A DNA stretch of 64,000 nt, taken from contig NZ_BSOW01000032.1 in NCBI RefSeq assembly GCF_030160715.1, positions 1 to 64,000 on the forward strand. The letters run 5' to 3'. The notes below the pieces were generated by a model, which was not told the DNA's origin, made no database searches, and saw nothing but the letters and a program-made list of their open reading frames with translations. Shown here in pieces: positions 28,652-38,717 of this stretch (positions are counted from its first letter, which is position 1; each line of letters opens with the position of its first letter). This DNA comes from Bradyrhizobium iriomotense (GTDB lineage Bacteria > Pseudomonadota > Alphaproteobacteria > Rhizobiales > Xanthobacteraceae). Both the position numbers and the translations under genes were made by a program.

Positions 28652-28695
28652 GACTTCCTCACCCGTTTGACTGGAGGTCTGCAAGTAGCGCGATT

Positions 28696-28715
28696 TGATA
28701 TTTGATGCAACAAAA
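28696..28715 (-). promoter_or_regulatory. Conserved operator/promoter motif, site B
   Basis: The minus strand reads TTTTGTTGCATCAAATATCA, identical over 20 bases to site A. TTGCAT is followed after 17 nt by TACTTG, giving a plausible start about 25 nt before aminotransferase 3. The near identity across unrelated intergenic DNA indicates a shared regulator. Confidence 0.65.
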
Positions 28716-28806
28716 ATATGGACGCTCTGACAACGTTCCGCTTTGCGGTGCAAAACCTTTATACTTGCCCAAACTTTCAGCATTCCCCTGCTTGATTGCC
28801 GAAGAC

Positions 28807-28831
28807 TTTTTGTTGCATCATATTTGATACA
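28807..28831 (+). promoter_or_regulatory. Conserved operator motif, site C
   Basis: The plus strand reads TTTTTGTTGCATCA followed by TATTTGATACA. The first 13 bases of the motif match sites A and B exactly, and the tail has the TGATAC half-site seen at 40881. It lies about 60 nt upstream of the TorT-like binding-protein gene, in the same orientation as that gene. It shares a divergent spacer with site B. Confidence 0.6.
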
Positions 28832-28890
28832 TGAGCACGTCTGGTTGGCTTGTCGCCTGTCAGTCCATTTCTCAAAGGATGGGGACATTG

Positions 28891-29958
28891 ATGAAAAAGT
28901 TCTTCGGATTGTTCTTGTTTTCTGTTGCCCTCCCGTTCGCGATCAAGGTCGCGCCCGCGTCTGCGGGGGACGCAAAGTGGTATCCCTTCAAGATGAACGA
29001 CGCCTCGGCGGATACGGTGAAGGTCGTCGACTATTCGCCCGTCGAAAAAGCCGAAAAGCGTCACAAGATCTGCGTGCTGTTCCCGCACATGAAGGACAGC
29101 TTCTGGGTTGCTGTCGCCTACGGCATCACCGAGCAGTCGAAGGCGCTCGGCGTGAACATGAATCTGTATGAGGCGGGCGGATACGACAATCTGCCCAAGC
29201 AGCTGTCGCAGTTTGACGACTGCGTTGCGAGCGGCGCAGACGCGATCGTCATCGGTGTGATCTCCACCGTCGGCGTTGCCAAACAGGTCCTGGCGGCGAA
29301 GGCGAAGAGCATCCCTGTCATCGCTGTGACAAACAGTTTCATTTCGCGTGACCTGACTGCCGGCGTGTTCGTTGATCTCAAGTCGATGGCGAGCGCCTCT
29401 GCCAACGCACTGCTCGCCAGCGTCAAGGCGGGCGAAGCCGCAAACGTCGTGACGTTCCCTGGCCCCGCCGGTTCGGGCTGGGCAGAGACCATGAACAAGG
29501 ATTTCGAGACTGTCGTCGCGAATAATCCGAACGTGAAGACGCTCTCCTCCAAGTTCGGGGACACCGGTGTCGCGGTGCAGCTACAATTGGTTCAGGACGC
29601 GCTGCAGGCCTACCCCTCCATGAATTACATCTGGGGGACCGCTCCAACAGCAGAAGCTGCCATCGGAGCGTTGGCCGAGGCAGGTCGTAGCGACGTCAAA
29701 ATCATCTCGACTTACGAAAACCAGGCGATGCTTGATGCACTCAAGCGCGGCGACATTACCGCCTTTACGACTCAGTACCCGGTTATCGAGGGCCGAGTGG
29801 CGATCGACCAGGCGGTGCGCATCCTCGACAAGAAGCCCTTTATCCGACTGGTGCAGCCGATCGCGGGCGTGATCGACAAGACCACGATGGGCAAGATGGA
29901 CATGTCCACGGTGCTGGCGCCAGCCAGCTGGAGCCCTGTGTACAGCGTCAAGCAGTAA
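28891..29958 (+). CDS. TorT/RbsB-like periplasmic substrate-binding protein
   Basis: A secreted type I periplasmic binding protein of 355 residues. It has a signal peptide (MKKFFGLFLFSVALPF to about residue 26) and then KWYPFKMNDAS, which recalls TorT-type receptors. The sugar-binding-like core includes ICVLFPHMKDSFWVAVAYG and the SGADAIVIGVIS motif. I start at ATG 28891 after a purine-rich AAGGATGGGG. A sugar-type ATPase and two permeases follow, so it is the receptor of an RbsABC-like importer. The ligand may be an amine or polyol rather than a sugar, since the neighbours are HyuA/B-type enzymes. Confidence 0.85.
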   Translation: MKKFFGLFLFSVALPFAIKVAPASAGDAKWYPFKMNDASADTVKVVDYSPVEKAEKRHKICVLFPHMKDSFWVAVAYGITEQSKALGVNMNLYEAGGYDNLPKQLSQFDDCVASGADAIVIGVISTVGVAKQVLAAKAKSIPVIAVTNSFISRDLTAGVFVDLKSMASASANALLASVKAGEAANVVTFPGPAGSGWAETMNKDFETVVANNPNVKTLSSKFGDTGVAVQLQLVQDALQAYPSMNYIWGTAPTAEAAIGALAEAGRSDVKIISTYENQAMLDALKRGDITAFTTQYPVIEGRVAIDQAVRILDKKPFIRLVQPIAGVIDKTTMGKMDMSTVLAPASWSPVYSVKQ

Positions 29959-30011
29959 CCGGTTGCGTTCGTAGGCGACAAGTGTCGGAAGCGCTTGTGG
30001 AGACATCTCAG

Positions 30012-31550
30012 ATGGCAAAAGAGGAAGCTTCTGAGCCGATTCTGATCCTTCGAGGGATCACCAAACGCTTCCAGGGCATCACCGCGCTAAGGCAGGTTGA
30101 TTTCGATGTCCGAGCCGGCGAAGTCCATGTGCTCTTCGGTGAGAACGGCGCCGGCAAGTCAACGTTGATCAATATCATCGCAGGTACGTTCCAGCCTGAC
30201 GAGGGCGCCTACCGGTTCGATGGGCTACATCTAAGCCATCTCACCCCTCACCGTGCGCGCGGTGCGGGCATTTGCGCCGTGTTTCAGGAGTTTTCGCTCG
30301 CGCCAAACCTGACGGTGGTTGAGAACCTCTTCCTTGGCCGTGAAATTAGACGCGGAGGGATTCTCGACCTTGCGACAATGCGACGGCGCGCTTCTGATCT
30401 CATTGAGGAATTGGGCTTCGACCTTGAGCTCGACCGCCAGGTCGGAATGCTGTCGCGAGCACATCAACAAATGGTCGAAATTGCGAAGGCGCTGCTCGGA
30501 GAACCAAGAATCCTGATTCTCGACGAGCCAACGGCATCCCTTACGGAACGAGAAGCAGGGCGCCTTTTCGAGCTCGTGGCAGCGCTCAAGGCACGAGGCG
30601 TCGGAATTATCTACGTATCGCATCGCATGCGGGAAATCAGAGCGCTTGCTGACCGCATCACCGTGCTTCGCGATGGCCAGCTTGTGCGAACGCTCGAGGC
30701 TGCCGGAGTACAGGACGCGGACCTTGTAGAACTAATGACCGGTCGCAAGATCGACGGCCTGTTCCCGACTTTCGACCACAAACCGGGGCGCGTTGCCATC
30801 GAAGTGCAAGGCTTGTCGGCTGCCCGAGGTGCGGTCTGCGACGTGGACTTCGTGGCCCACGCAGGCGAGATCACGGGCATCGCAGGCCTCGTTGGCTGCG
30901 GCAAGTCCGAGTTGGTGCGCGCCATCTACGGGCTTGAACAGATCGAGCACGGAGAGATTCGGCTTCATGACGTGGCGCAGAACACGTTATCGCCAAGGCA
31001 TAGTCTCCGTCGTGGCGTCGTCTACTTCCCTGCTAATCGCGCAACGGAAGGTTTGGCGCTCGCGCGTGTTGTGCGGGAAAACGCCTCGATGTCGAGTTTG
31101 GACGTTCGGGAAATCGCCCGACTGGGCCTTTTGGATACGCGGAACGAGCGTTCCCTTGTCCAGCAAGCAGTTGATCGATTGAAACTGCGTCCCCCCAACC
31201 TTGAACGACCAGCCGGCAGGCTTTCCGGCGGTAACCGGCAGAAGGTGATGCTCGCCAGGGGGCTGATGCGCGACCTTTCGGTCTTCTTATTCGACGAGCC
31301 GACTGTAGGCATTGATGTTGGCGCGAAGCGCGAAGTCTACGACTTCATGGGCAGACTTCTCCAGGCCGGTGCCGCAGTGGTGGTGGTTTCTTCCGAACTT
31401 CCTGAGGTCCTGGCCTTGTCGAACCGACTTTATGTGATGCATCACGGACGAATCGTCACTCAGCTCGAGGGGAGCGAGAAGACCGAGCAAAACGTTCTGG
31501 CCAGCTTCTTCCGCAGTGAAGCGAATGCCGCAACAGGAGCAGCGTCTTGA
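30012..31550 (+). CDS. Sugar-type ABC transporter ATPase with duplicated nucleotide-binding domain (RbsA/MglA-like)
   Basis: A 512-residue double ATPase. Domain 1 has Walker A GENGAGKSTLINIIAG and Walker B ILILDEPTASL. Domain 2 has the degenerate Walker A GLVGCGKSELVRAIYG, signature LSGGNRQKVMLARGLM and Walker B LFDEPTVGIDVG. This asymmetric pattern is normal for RbsA-type proteins. A GTG at 29982 would add 10 residues. The permease gene overlaps its stop by 4 nt. Confidence 0.9.
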   Translation: MAKEEASEPILILRGITKRFQGITALRQVDFDVRAGEVHVLFGENGAGKSTLINIIAGTFQPDEGAYRFDGLHLSHLTPHRARGAGICAVFQEFSLAPNLTVVENLFLGREIRRGGILDLATMRRRASDLIEELGFDLELDRQVGMLSRAHQQMVEIAKALLGEPRILILDEPTASLTEREAGRLFELVAALKARGVGIIYVSHRMREIRALADRITVLRDGQLVRTLEAAGVQDADLVELMTGRKIDGLFPTFDHKPGRVAIEVQGLSAARGAVCDVDFVAHAGEITGIAGLVGCGKSELVRAIYGLEQIEHGEIRLHDVAQNTLSPRHSLRRGVVYFPANRATEGLALARVVRENASMSSLDVREIARLGLLDTRNERSLVQQAVDRLKLRPPNLERPAGRLSGGNRQKVMLARGLMRDLSVFLFDEPTVGIDVGAKREVYDFMGRLLQAGAAVVVVSSELPEVLALSNRLYVMHHGRIVTQLEGSEKTEQNVLASFFRSEANAATGAAS

Positions 31551-32572
31551 CCGTTGAAGAAGCAGACATGCGCTCGTCTTCGCGGGGCGATCTGAGGGCG
31601 CTTTCGCGCTGGATATCCGCCATCGGCATTCTGCCGGTCCTCCTAACGGTCCTGATTTTGGGGATGTGCATCATCGATCCAAGGTTTTCCGGAGTTGCCA
31701 ACGTAACGAACATTCTTCGAAACGCATCCGTGCTCGCGATCGTCGCGTTCGGCCAGGCCCTCGTGCTTATCGCCGGCGGCTTCGATCTGTCGGTTGGTGC
31801 GATCGTTGCCCTCGCAAGCGAAATTGCTGCCGTAACCATGCGCTGGGCTGGGACGGCGTTTCCCGAGCAGGATGCTCTTATCATCGCGCTCGGTGTCGGC
31901 GCGGCGCTTGGAACGGGAATTCTGGTCGGCCTTGTCAACGGAATTTGCGTAGCCGTGCTCCGAATATCTGGCTTCATCGCGACACTGGGCTCAATGTCGG
32001 TAACGCTTGGCATCGCGCTGATCATCACGAACGGCATTCCGGTGTATGGCCTGCCGCAGTCATTCATAACCCAGTTCGGTCGAGCACGCTGGTTCGAGTT
32101 TCCGAGCGCAGCTTACGTCGCGATTGCCATCCTGCTTGTGCTCGCGTTCGTCCAACGTCGGACAGTCCTTGGACGCTATCTCTACGCGATCGGAGGCAAC
32201 TCGGAGGCAGCGATCGTCTCCGGCATTTCGACGCGCCGGTACCAGATAGCCGCCTATGTGATATCTGGCCTGCTTGCAGCAGTGACTGGGCTACTTCTAA
32301 CCGCACTTGTGGGATCGGGCCAAGCGAGCTTCGGCGGCGACCTCATGATGCTGCAATCAATCGCCGCTGCCGTGATCGGCGGGGTGAGCCTACACGGGGG
32401 CGTGGGACGCTTCGGGATGGTCGCTCTAAGCGCGATCTTTCTGAGCATCCTGTCCAATGCGCTCAACCTGTTGCGCGTTGATTCCCGAATCCAGCCCATT
32501 TTTATCGGGGTGATCCTGATTTGCGCCGTGGCGCTCGATGAAATCCGGCGCCGGAGGACCGTCCATGACTGA
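31547..32572 (+). CDS. Sugar-type ABC transporter permease 1 (RbsC-like)
   Basis: A permease of about 341 residues with the RbsC signature FGQALVLIAGGFDLSVGAIVALAS and the C-terminal block SIAAAVIGGVSLHGGVGRFGMVALSAIFLSILSNALNLL. The frame begins at TTG overlapping the ATPase stop, with an ATG 7 codons later as alternative. It pairs with the second permease encoded directly downstream (8-nt overlap). Confidence 0.9.
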   Translation: MTVEEADMRSSSRGDLRALSRWISAIGILPVLLTVLILGMCIIDPRFSGVANVTNILRNASVLAIVAFGQALVLIAGGFDLSVGAIVALASEIAAVTMRWAGTAFPEQDALIIALGVGAALGTGILVGLVNGICVAVLRISGFIATLGSMSVTLGIALIITNGIPVYGLPQSFITQFGRARWFEFPSAAYVAIAILLVLAFVQRRTVLGRYLYAIGGNSEAAIVSGISTRRYQIAAYVISGLLAAVTGLLLTALVGSGQASFGGDLMMLQSIAAAVIGGVSLHGGVGRFGMVALSAIFLSILSNALNLLRVDSRIQPIFIGVILICAVALDEIRRRRTVHD

Positions 32573-33575
32573 TCGTGAGGCCAGCATGAGCGCCCCCTCT
32601 CCTGCCGCGCTCGCAGGCCGGATCCATGTTTCGCCCGTGCAGCTGATTCTGCCGGCCGGCGTCGTGATCTTGTTCACAGGTTTCGCCCTGGCAGATCACC
32701 GGGTGATGTCGTCGGCAAATCTCATCAACATTCTGCAGCAGACGAGCTTTCTGTTTCTGTTCGCCATGGCGCAGACGATCGTGATTATAGGCAGGGGTTT
32801 TGATCTATCTCTTGGTCCGACCGCGTCGATGGTGAGTGTCGGGTCCGCGCTCGCGATGGCGGTGCTTGGCACCGGACATGCCGGCGAGCCGGTGATCGTG
32901 CTGGCTGGCCTTGCGGCCGGCGCGGTACTCGGCGCCCTCGTCGGGGTCTTCAACGGATCCGTTGTCGGCTTTCTGCGAGTCACTCCTTTCGTGGTGACGC
33001 TCGGAAGCTTCAATATTGCGACAGGTATCGCCACGACTTTATCGGGCGGTCATCCGGTCCAGGGCATGCCGGAGCTGTTCTTCCAGCTTCTCAGCACGGG
33101 GACAATGCTGGGCCTGCCCGCTCCCGTTGTTATCGCTATCGCTGTGGGCCTCGTGATCCATTTCGTACTGCGTCGAACTGTGTTCGGGCGCGGCCTGTAC
33201 CTGATCGGCACCAACGCACGAGCCGCCGAAGTTGCGGGTGTTCCGATCCGGCTCATCCTGATGTCGGCCTATATCCTGAGCTCCGTTTTGACGGCGCTCG
33301 GCGCGATGATTTTGACGGCGCGGACGGGCTCCGGCGAACCGAGTATTGGTGGCACCCTGTCACTGCAGTCCGCGGCCGCAGCCATTGTTGGGGGCGCAAG
33401 CTTTTCGGGCGGCAGCGGTAGTGCGGGGACGGCCCTCCTCGGTTCTCTTTTCATTATCGTTCTGTCGAATGGCATGAACCTCGTCCAGATCAGCGGTTAT
33501 GTGCAGATGATCGTGCTCGGCGTCATCGTGGTCGCCGGCGTGCTGCTCGATCGCCTTCGGGCGCAACGAAGCTGA
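32565..33575 (+). CDS. Sugar-type ABC transporter permease 2 (RbsC-like)
   Basis: A 336-residue permease homologous to its upstream neighbour. It has FAMAQTIVIIGRGFDLSLGPTASMVS, which matches the FDLSVG motif, and the C-terminal QSAAAAIVGGASFSGGSGSAGTALLGSLFIIVLSNGMNL. I start it at ATG 32565, preceded by CGGAGGACC; the frame is open to 32538. Two distinct permeases suggest a heterodimeric channel. hyuA follows after about 50 nt. Confidence 0.9.
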   Translation: MTDREASMSAPSPAALAGRIHVSPVQLILPAGVVILFTGFALADHRVMSSANLINILQQTSFLFLFAMAQTIVIIGRGFDLSLGPTASMVSVGSALAMAVLGTGHAGEPVIVLAGLAAGAVLGALVGVFNGSVVGFLRVTPFVVTLGSFNIATGIATTLSGGHPVQGMPELFFQLLSTGTMLGLPAPVVIAIAVGLVIHFVLRRTVFGRGLYLIGTNARAAEVAGVPIRLILMSAYILSSVLTALGAMILTARTGSGEPSIGGTLSLQSAAAAIVGGASFSGGSGSAGTALLGSLFIIVLSNGMNLVQISGYVQMIVLGVIVVAGVLLDRLRAQRS

Positions 33576-33626
33576 GCTGCGGATCGAGCAACAACTGTCA
33601 TCGACCTTTGGAGAGTACAAGTTACC

Positions 33627-35699
33627 ATGTCTTACGTGATCACGATCGACACCGGAGGAACATTCACAGACGCAGTCATCCAGGACGACGCTGGCCGGCT
33701 GACCATCGGGAAGGCGTTGACGACTCCCAAACGCGCATTCGAAGGCATGTTTGGTGCGATCTCCGCGGCAGCCCGTTTGCTCGATGTGACGCCTGAGCAC
33801 GCAATCCGTCATGCAGGCCGGCTCATTTTCGGGACGACCCGTGCGACCAACGCGATCGTAACGCGATCGACGGCACGAACCGCCTTCTTCGTAACGGCGG
33901 GCTTTCCAGACATCCTTTACCTCAGGGAGGGCGGCAAGAAGGATGCGCACGACTTTCGCACTCCCTTCCCCGAACCCTACGTGCCGCGCCGTTTGACTTT
34001 CGAAATCAATGAGAGGGTCAACGCCGAAGGTGGCGTGGAGACGGCCCTTGACGAGGCTGGCGTAATCACTGCCGCACGTGCTTTAGCTGACATCGGTGTT
34101 GAGGCGGTTGGCGTTTGCCTCTTGTGGTCGATTGTCAATCCGGCGCACGAACTGCGCGTTGCGCAGATTCTCAAGGAGCATGCTCCTAATGTGGCGGTCA
34201 CGCTGTCACATGAGATGCTGCCTATTCCACGAGAATACCGCCGTGCGTCGGCAACTGTACTCGACGCATCGCTCAAGCCCGTGATGCAGAAGTTTCTGGA
34301 GGACATGGCGGCCGATCTCGGCCAGCTCGGCTTCTCGGGCGATCTGCTCGTTTCAACGACGGTGGGCGGCTGCATCGAGGTCACCTCGGCAGCTCGCCGC
34401 CCCGTTCACCTCGCCAAGTCCGGACCCGCCATGGTCCCGCTGGCTGCCCGAGAATATGCCGGCCGGATTACCTCAAACGGCGACGTCATTATTTGTGACA
34501 CGGGCGGCACAACCTTCGACGTCGGCCTGATCCGTGATGGCGAGGTCGTTCGTACGCGCGAGACCTGGCTTGGGCCCCGCTACACCGGAGAACTACTCGC
34601 TCTATCCTCCGTGGACATTCGCAGCGTGGGCGCTGGAGGCGGCTCAATCGCATGGGTCGACGATGGGGGACTGCTGCGCGTTGGTCCGCAGAGTGCCGGA
34701 TCGGTGCCGGGGCCTGCCTGTTATCCACGCGGCGGCACCCTACCAACTGTCACCGACGCCGCTGTGGTTGCTGGCTATATCGACCCGCATCTTTTTCTGG
34801 GCGGCCGTATCACTCTCGATGCTGCCGCGGCACGGACTGCCGTGGCTACAGTTGCTGACCGGCTTTCGCTTTCTGCGGAGGAGACCGCTCTCGCAATCCT
34901 GACGATTGCCGATGAGACCATGATCTCCGCTATCCAGGATATCACCGTTTCCGAAGGCGTGGATCCCCGGCAGAGCGTCTTCGTGGCAGGCGGGGGCGCT
35001 GCAGGGCTCAATATCGCGTCAGTGGCCCGGGCTTTGGGCTGCAGAACGGTTCTTCTTCCGCAGACGGCGAGCGCACTTAGCGCCTGCGGTATGCAGTTCT
35101 CCGACGTCGTTGCGGAGGAGGCAGCGAGCGGCATCACAAGCTCCGATGCTTTCGATCAAACCGTGGTTCGACAAGCCTTGTCGCGCGCCCATGCAGCACT
35201 TGAGACATTGCGGTCAGGCCTGAAGATTGCCCGGGAGGCAGCTTGCAGCTTCGAAATCGCGGTCGATGCCCGCTACCGGGCGCAAATATGGGAGCTCGAG
35301 GTTCCTCTTCCCGGTTTTTCAATCCACGGCGAACTCAACGCGGACGAGCTCACGCGGCGCTTCCACAGGGCTCATGAGCGCACGTTCGGCGTAGACGATC
35401 CGGACGGCATCGTCGAATTCCTGACCTGGAAAGTAAGGCTGCGTATCGCCCTGCCCCGTCCTGCTGCCAAGCCGATCGCGGCCGAGCAGTGCAGCGCCCT
35501 CCTCAAGAGAAAGGGTGCCTATTTTCCCGGACCGGGGCTCGTCGACACACCTTTTTATCATGGTCCAGCCTTGACGCCGGACGTGGAAGTCACTGGTCCC
35601 GCCATCATCCTGGAGCCTACGACCACGATCGTCGTGCCGCCCAATGCATCCGCCTGCCTGTCTCCTACCGGCAGCTATCTCCTGACGCTGGAAAGGTAA
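33627..35699 (+). CDS. hyuA: HyuA-family hydantoinase/oxoprolinase, copy 3
   Basis: A 690-residue HyuA subunit. The phosphate motif VITIDTGGTFTDAVIQD is at residues 4-20, ICDTGGTTFDVGLI in the core, and SVGAGGGSIAWVD follows. DTGGT instead of D(I/V)GGT in both nucleotide motifs and the lack of LEGKGA-type text set it apart from copies 1 and 2. It looks closer to acetone/acetophenone-carboxylase-like members, but that call is tentative. It lies 5 nt before the hyuB reading frame. Confidence 0.88.
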   Translation: MSYVITIDTGGTFTDAVIQDDAGRLTIGKALTTPKRAFEGMFGAISAAARLLDVTPEHAIRHAGRLIFGTTRATNAIVTRSTARTAFFVTAGFPDILYLREGGKKDAHDFRTPFPEPYVPRRLTFEINERVNAEGGVETALDEAGVITAARALADIGVEAVGVCLLWSIVNPAHELRVAQILKEHAPNVAVTLSHEMLPIPREYRRASATVLDASLKPVMQKFLEDMAADLGQLGFSGDLLVSTTVGGCIEVTSAARRPVHLAKSGPAMVPLAAREYAGRITSNGDVIICDTGGTTFDVGLIRDGEVVRTRETWLGPRYTGELLALSSVDIRSVGAGGGSIAWVDDGGLLRVGPQSAGSVPGPACYPRGGTLPTVTDAAVVAGYIDPHLFLGGRITLDAAAARTAVATVADRLSLSAEETALAILTIADETMISAIQDITVSEGVDPRQSVFVAGGGAAGLNIASVARALGCRTVLLPQTASALSACGMQFSDVVAEEAASGITSSDAFDQTVVRQALSRAHAALETLRSGLKIAREAACSFEIAVDARYRAQIWELEVPLPGFSIHGELNADELTRRFHRAHERTFGVDDPDGIVEFLTWKVRLRIALPRPAAKPIAAEQCSALLKRKGAYFPGPGLVDTPFYHGPALTPDVEVTGPAIILEPTTTIVVPPNASACLSPTGSYLLTLER

Positions 35700-35704
35700 A
35701 ACCG

Positions 35705-37535
35705 ATGACGCAACAGCTCAGCGCGAGCTCCGCCGGTGACCAGGCGGCGAAGTCGATCCCGGTCACGTTCACTGATCCCGTTCTGGCGGCGGTGCTTGCC
35801 AACCGTTTCGAGGCAATCGTTCGCGAAATGACCAATACGGTCCTGCGTTCTGCGCGCTCGGTGATCGTCAGCAACGGGCGTGACTTCTCGTGCGCAATTG
35901 TTAGTGCCGACGGCGAACTGATCTCCGTCGCCGACGGACTGCCCGTTCATACGTTCAACTCGCACATGCAGGCGGCCAATATCACACGTCTTCACCCTGA
36001 TGTAGCGGAGGGTGATGCCTTCATCGACAATGATCCCTATACGGGCAACACGCATCCTGCCGACCAGACCGTCATGGTCCCGGTGTTCGTCGATGGCGAA
36101 CATCTCTTCACAGCCTGCGCCAAGGCGCACCAGGCTGACATCGGCAACAGCCTGCCGACCACTTACCATCCGTTCGCGAGGGACGTCTATGAAGAAGGCG
36201 CCATCATCTTCCCCTGCATGCGGCTACAGCGCAACGGGCGCACGATTGAGGACGTTATTCGCTTAGGCATGCGCCGCATTCGCGTTCCAGAGCAGTGGCG
36301 CGGCGATCTCCTTGCGACACTCGGGGCCGCTCGCATCGCCGAGCGGCGGCTGAAGGACCTTTGTCGCGAGCACGGAACGGCCAGAATCAAGACCTTCATC
36401 AAAGGAGTGGCTCGATTATTCCGAGCGTCTCATGGCGTCTCGGATCGCGACCCTGCCGAAGGGGCACATGGACGTGGGTTCAACGCACGACCCGGTCCCG
36501 GGCTTTTTGCCCGATGGCATCGCGGTCAAGGCCGTGATCGATGTCGATCCGGACGCGGGTGAAATCACAGTTGACCTCCGCCATAACGACGACTGCGTCA
36601 AAGCCGGCTTCAACCAGACCGAAGCGACGGCCCGCAGCAGCGTTATGGCCGCGATTTATCATAGCTTGGGCACCGGACTGCCGCGCAATTCGGGGGCATT
36701 CCGCTGCATCAAAGTTTTGCTTCGTGAAAATTCCGTCGTCGGCATTCCGCGGTTTCCAGCAAGTTGCTCGATCGCCACGACAAATGTCGCCGATCGCCTC
36801 GTCAACCTGGTTCAATCCGCGCTCGCAGGCCTAGGTCATGACATCGGCTTGGCTGAAGGAGGGCTGTGCATGGGGGTGAACTCTGGCGTCATTTCGGGTG
36901 AGGACTTTCGGAACGGGGGGCGCGCTTATATCAGCCAACTTACGCTCGCCTCAAACGGCGGACCGGCATCTGCATTCGCTGACGGCTGGGGAACGTATGG
37001 CATTCCTGCAGCTTCGGGACTGACCTATCGCGACAGCGTCGAGATCAACGAGATCAAGTTTCCGATGATTGTTGACCACCTGCGTCTCGTAGCTGGAAGC
37101 GCTGGAGCTGGAGCGCATCGAGGAGGCTTGGCCGTGGAGACGCGCTACCGAGTCCGCGAGGGCACGATGACAGTTGTCACTAACTCGGACGGCCAGTTGT
37201 TCGCACCGCAAGGTGTACTTGGCGGGCAATCGGGAGCTCTCGGCGTATCCTATTTCATTCACGAGGACGGCCGGGAGGAGCGGATGCCTGGCTTCGGCGT
37301 CCAGGTCATCCGCAAGGGACAGGCCTTACGGGGCACCACCAACGGGGGCGGCGGCTTCGGCGATCCGGCGAAGCGAGATCCGGCCCTCGTCTTGCGTGAC
37401 GTGTCCGAGATGCGAGAAACCACCGAACGCGCATGCGCAACATATCAAGTCGCCTTCACCGGAGATGCCACAGCAGGAACGCTCGCGATCGATGCAGAAC
37501 GCACCCAAAAATTGCGCCGAAGCAATCCAGCCTAA
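35705..37535 (+). pseudogene. hyuB: HyuB-family subunit, copy 3, split by a single frameshift
   Basis: The first frame (from ATG 35705) encodes a normal HyuB N-terminus (NGRDFSCAIVSADG, FIDNDPYTGNTHPADQTVM, KAHQADIGNS) as far as TFIKG near 36404. The protein then continues without loss in the next frame as EWLDYSERLMASRIATLPKGHM and runs to a normal C-terminus (TTNGGGGFGDPAKRDP). One extra base in AAAGG at 36401-36405 accounts for the shift. Everything else is intact, so this is a very recent mutation, a sequencing error, or less likely recoding. Without HyuB the partner HyuA would be inactive. Confidence 0.8.
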
Positions 37536-37745
37536 CGTTTTGATCGTGCTGTCGCGGAGCTTCGATGCCTTATCGTCGAACCCGGCACGCCAAGTCCCGA
37601 TAGGCAAATTGCGGCTCTCTCTAGAACTCGACAATACCTCTATTCAACGAAAATGCGCGTGAAGCGGGTCGCGTCGCACCGCCGAACAACAGAAGACCGG
37701 CATCCTCGTGCCGCAATGATAGGCGACATCTCAAGGAGTCAAAAA

Positions 37746-38525
37746 ATGTCCGATTCAGGCGCGCTCACATCGAAGGGGGGGTTCGACGCAGTTCGAGCGG
37801 CCGCCCGGCACATTCGAAGTCTGCGGCCAGTCGACCTTGCGCCTACACTGGGTCGAGGGATTCCGCGCTGGCCGACGCATCCGCACCTAATTATTGATCC
37901 GACCATCGTGCACGAGAACGATGGCTATTACTGCCAGAATCTCAGCATGGCCGAACATATCGGCTGCCATGTTGATGCCCCTGCACACACTGTTGCCGAC
38001 CAGATGCATGCCTCGATCGACACAATCTCCGTCGACCGGCTTGTGGCGGAGGCGGTCGTCTACGATTTCTCCGATCGAGATTGGAAGCCCGGCGACATCC
38101 TTACCCCCTCCGACATTGAATCCCATGAGCGCAAGCATGGCATCTCGGTGGGCCCGGATGAGATAGCACTTGTGAACTTCGGCTGGCTGAAGCAGTACTG
38201 GAGACGAGATACACAGGCCCAATGGTACGCCCGTAACGCTCCCGGCATGAATGAAGAACTGGTGCTCCTCTTCAAAGAGCGAAAGGTCCGTGCCGTCGGG
38301 GCGGACACAATCGCATGCGAAGCGGCGCTAGTGGATGGCGTGTCTACCGGCACTCTTCCTGGGCACTTCAAGCATTGGCTGCCGAACGGCATCCTAATCC
38401 TGGAATGTGTCGCTAACCTGGAACTCGTCTCGCGCCGGTGCCTCTTCGTAGCCGCTCCGCTGCCTATCGAACACGGCTCTGGCTCCCCCCTTCGTCCAAT
38501 CGCGTACTGCTGCGATGAATGCTGA
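37746..38525 (+). CDS. Cyclase/kynurenine-formamidase-family metal-dependent hydrolase
   Basis: A 259-residue protein of the cyclase family (Pfam cyclase, KynB-like), which hydrolyses amides or lactones. The metal-binding motif reads HIGCHVDAPAH (71-81), with cysteine where HxGTHxDxPxH has threonine. VGADTIACEAA and the late ILECVANLELVSRRCLFVAAPLPI are also family-like. ATG 37746 has an AAGGAG site. It follows the third HyuA/B pair, so it probably acts on the same pathway, before or after ring opening. It converges with the GntR gene. Confidence 0.85.
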   Translation: MSDSGALTSKGGFDAVRAAARHIRSLRPVDLAPTLGRGIPRWPTHPHLIIDPTIVHENDGYYCQNLSMAEHIGCHVDAPAHTVADQMHASIDTISVDRLVAEAVVYDFSDRDWKPGDILTPSDIESHERKHGISVGPDEIALVNFGWLKQYWRRDTQAQWYARNAPGMNEELVLLFKERKVRAVGADTIACEAALVDGVSTGTLPGHFKHWLPNGILILECVANLELVSRRCLFVAAPLPIEHGSGSPLRPIAYCCDEC

Positions 38526-38717
38526 CACCATATTCTAGTTCAGACCTGAAGAGCCGGACACCAGCAAACATGGCAGCAGCACTCATGCTGAGGTCATGCT
38601 CGATTTTCGGAGAGAGTGAGGAATGATGAGCCACGAAAGGTGGCTGCAGCAAGCGTGAAGTTGGATCGCGCCCGAGGAGTTGCGGCCGACCCTCCAGCGG
38701 CACTGGTTCGCACAGGA

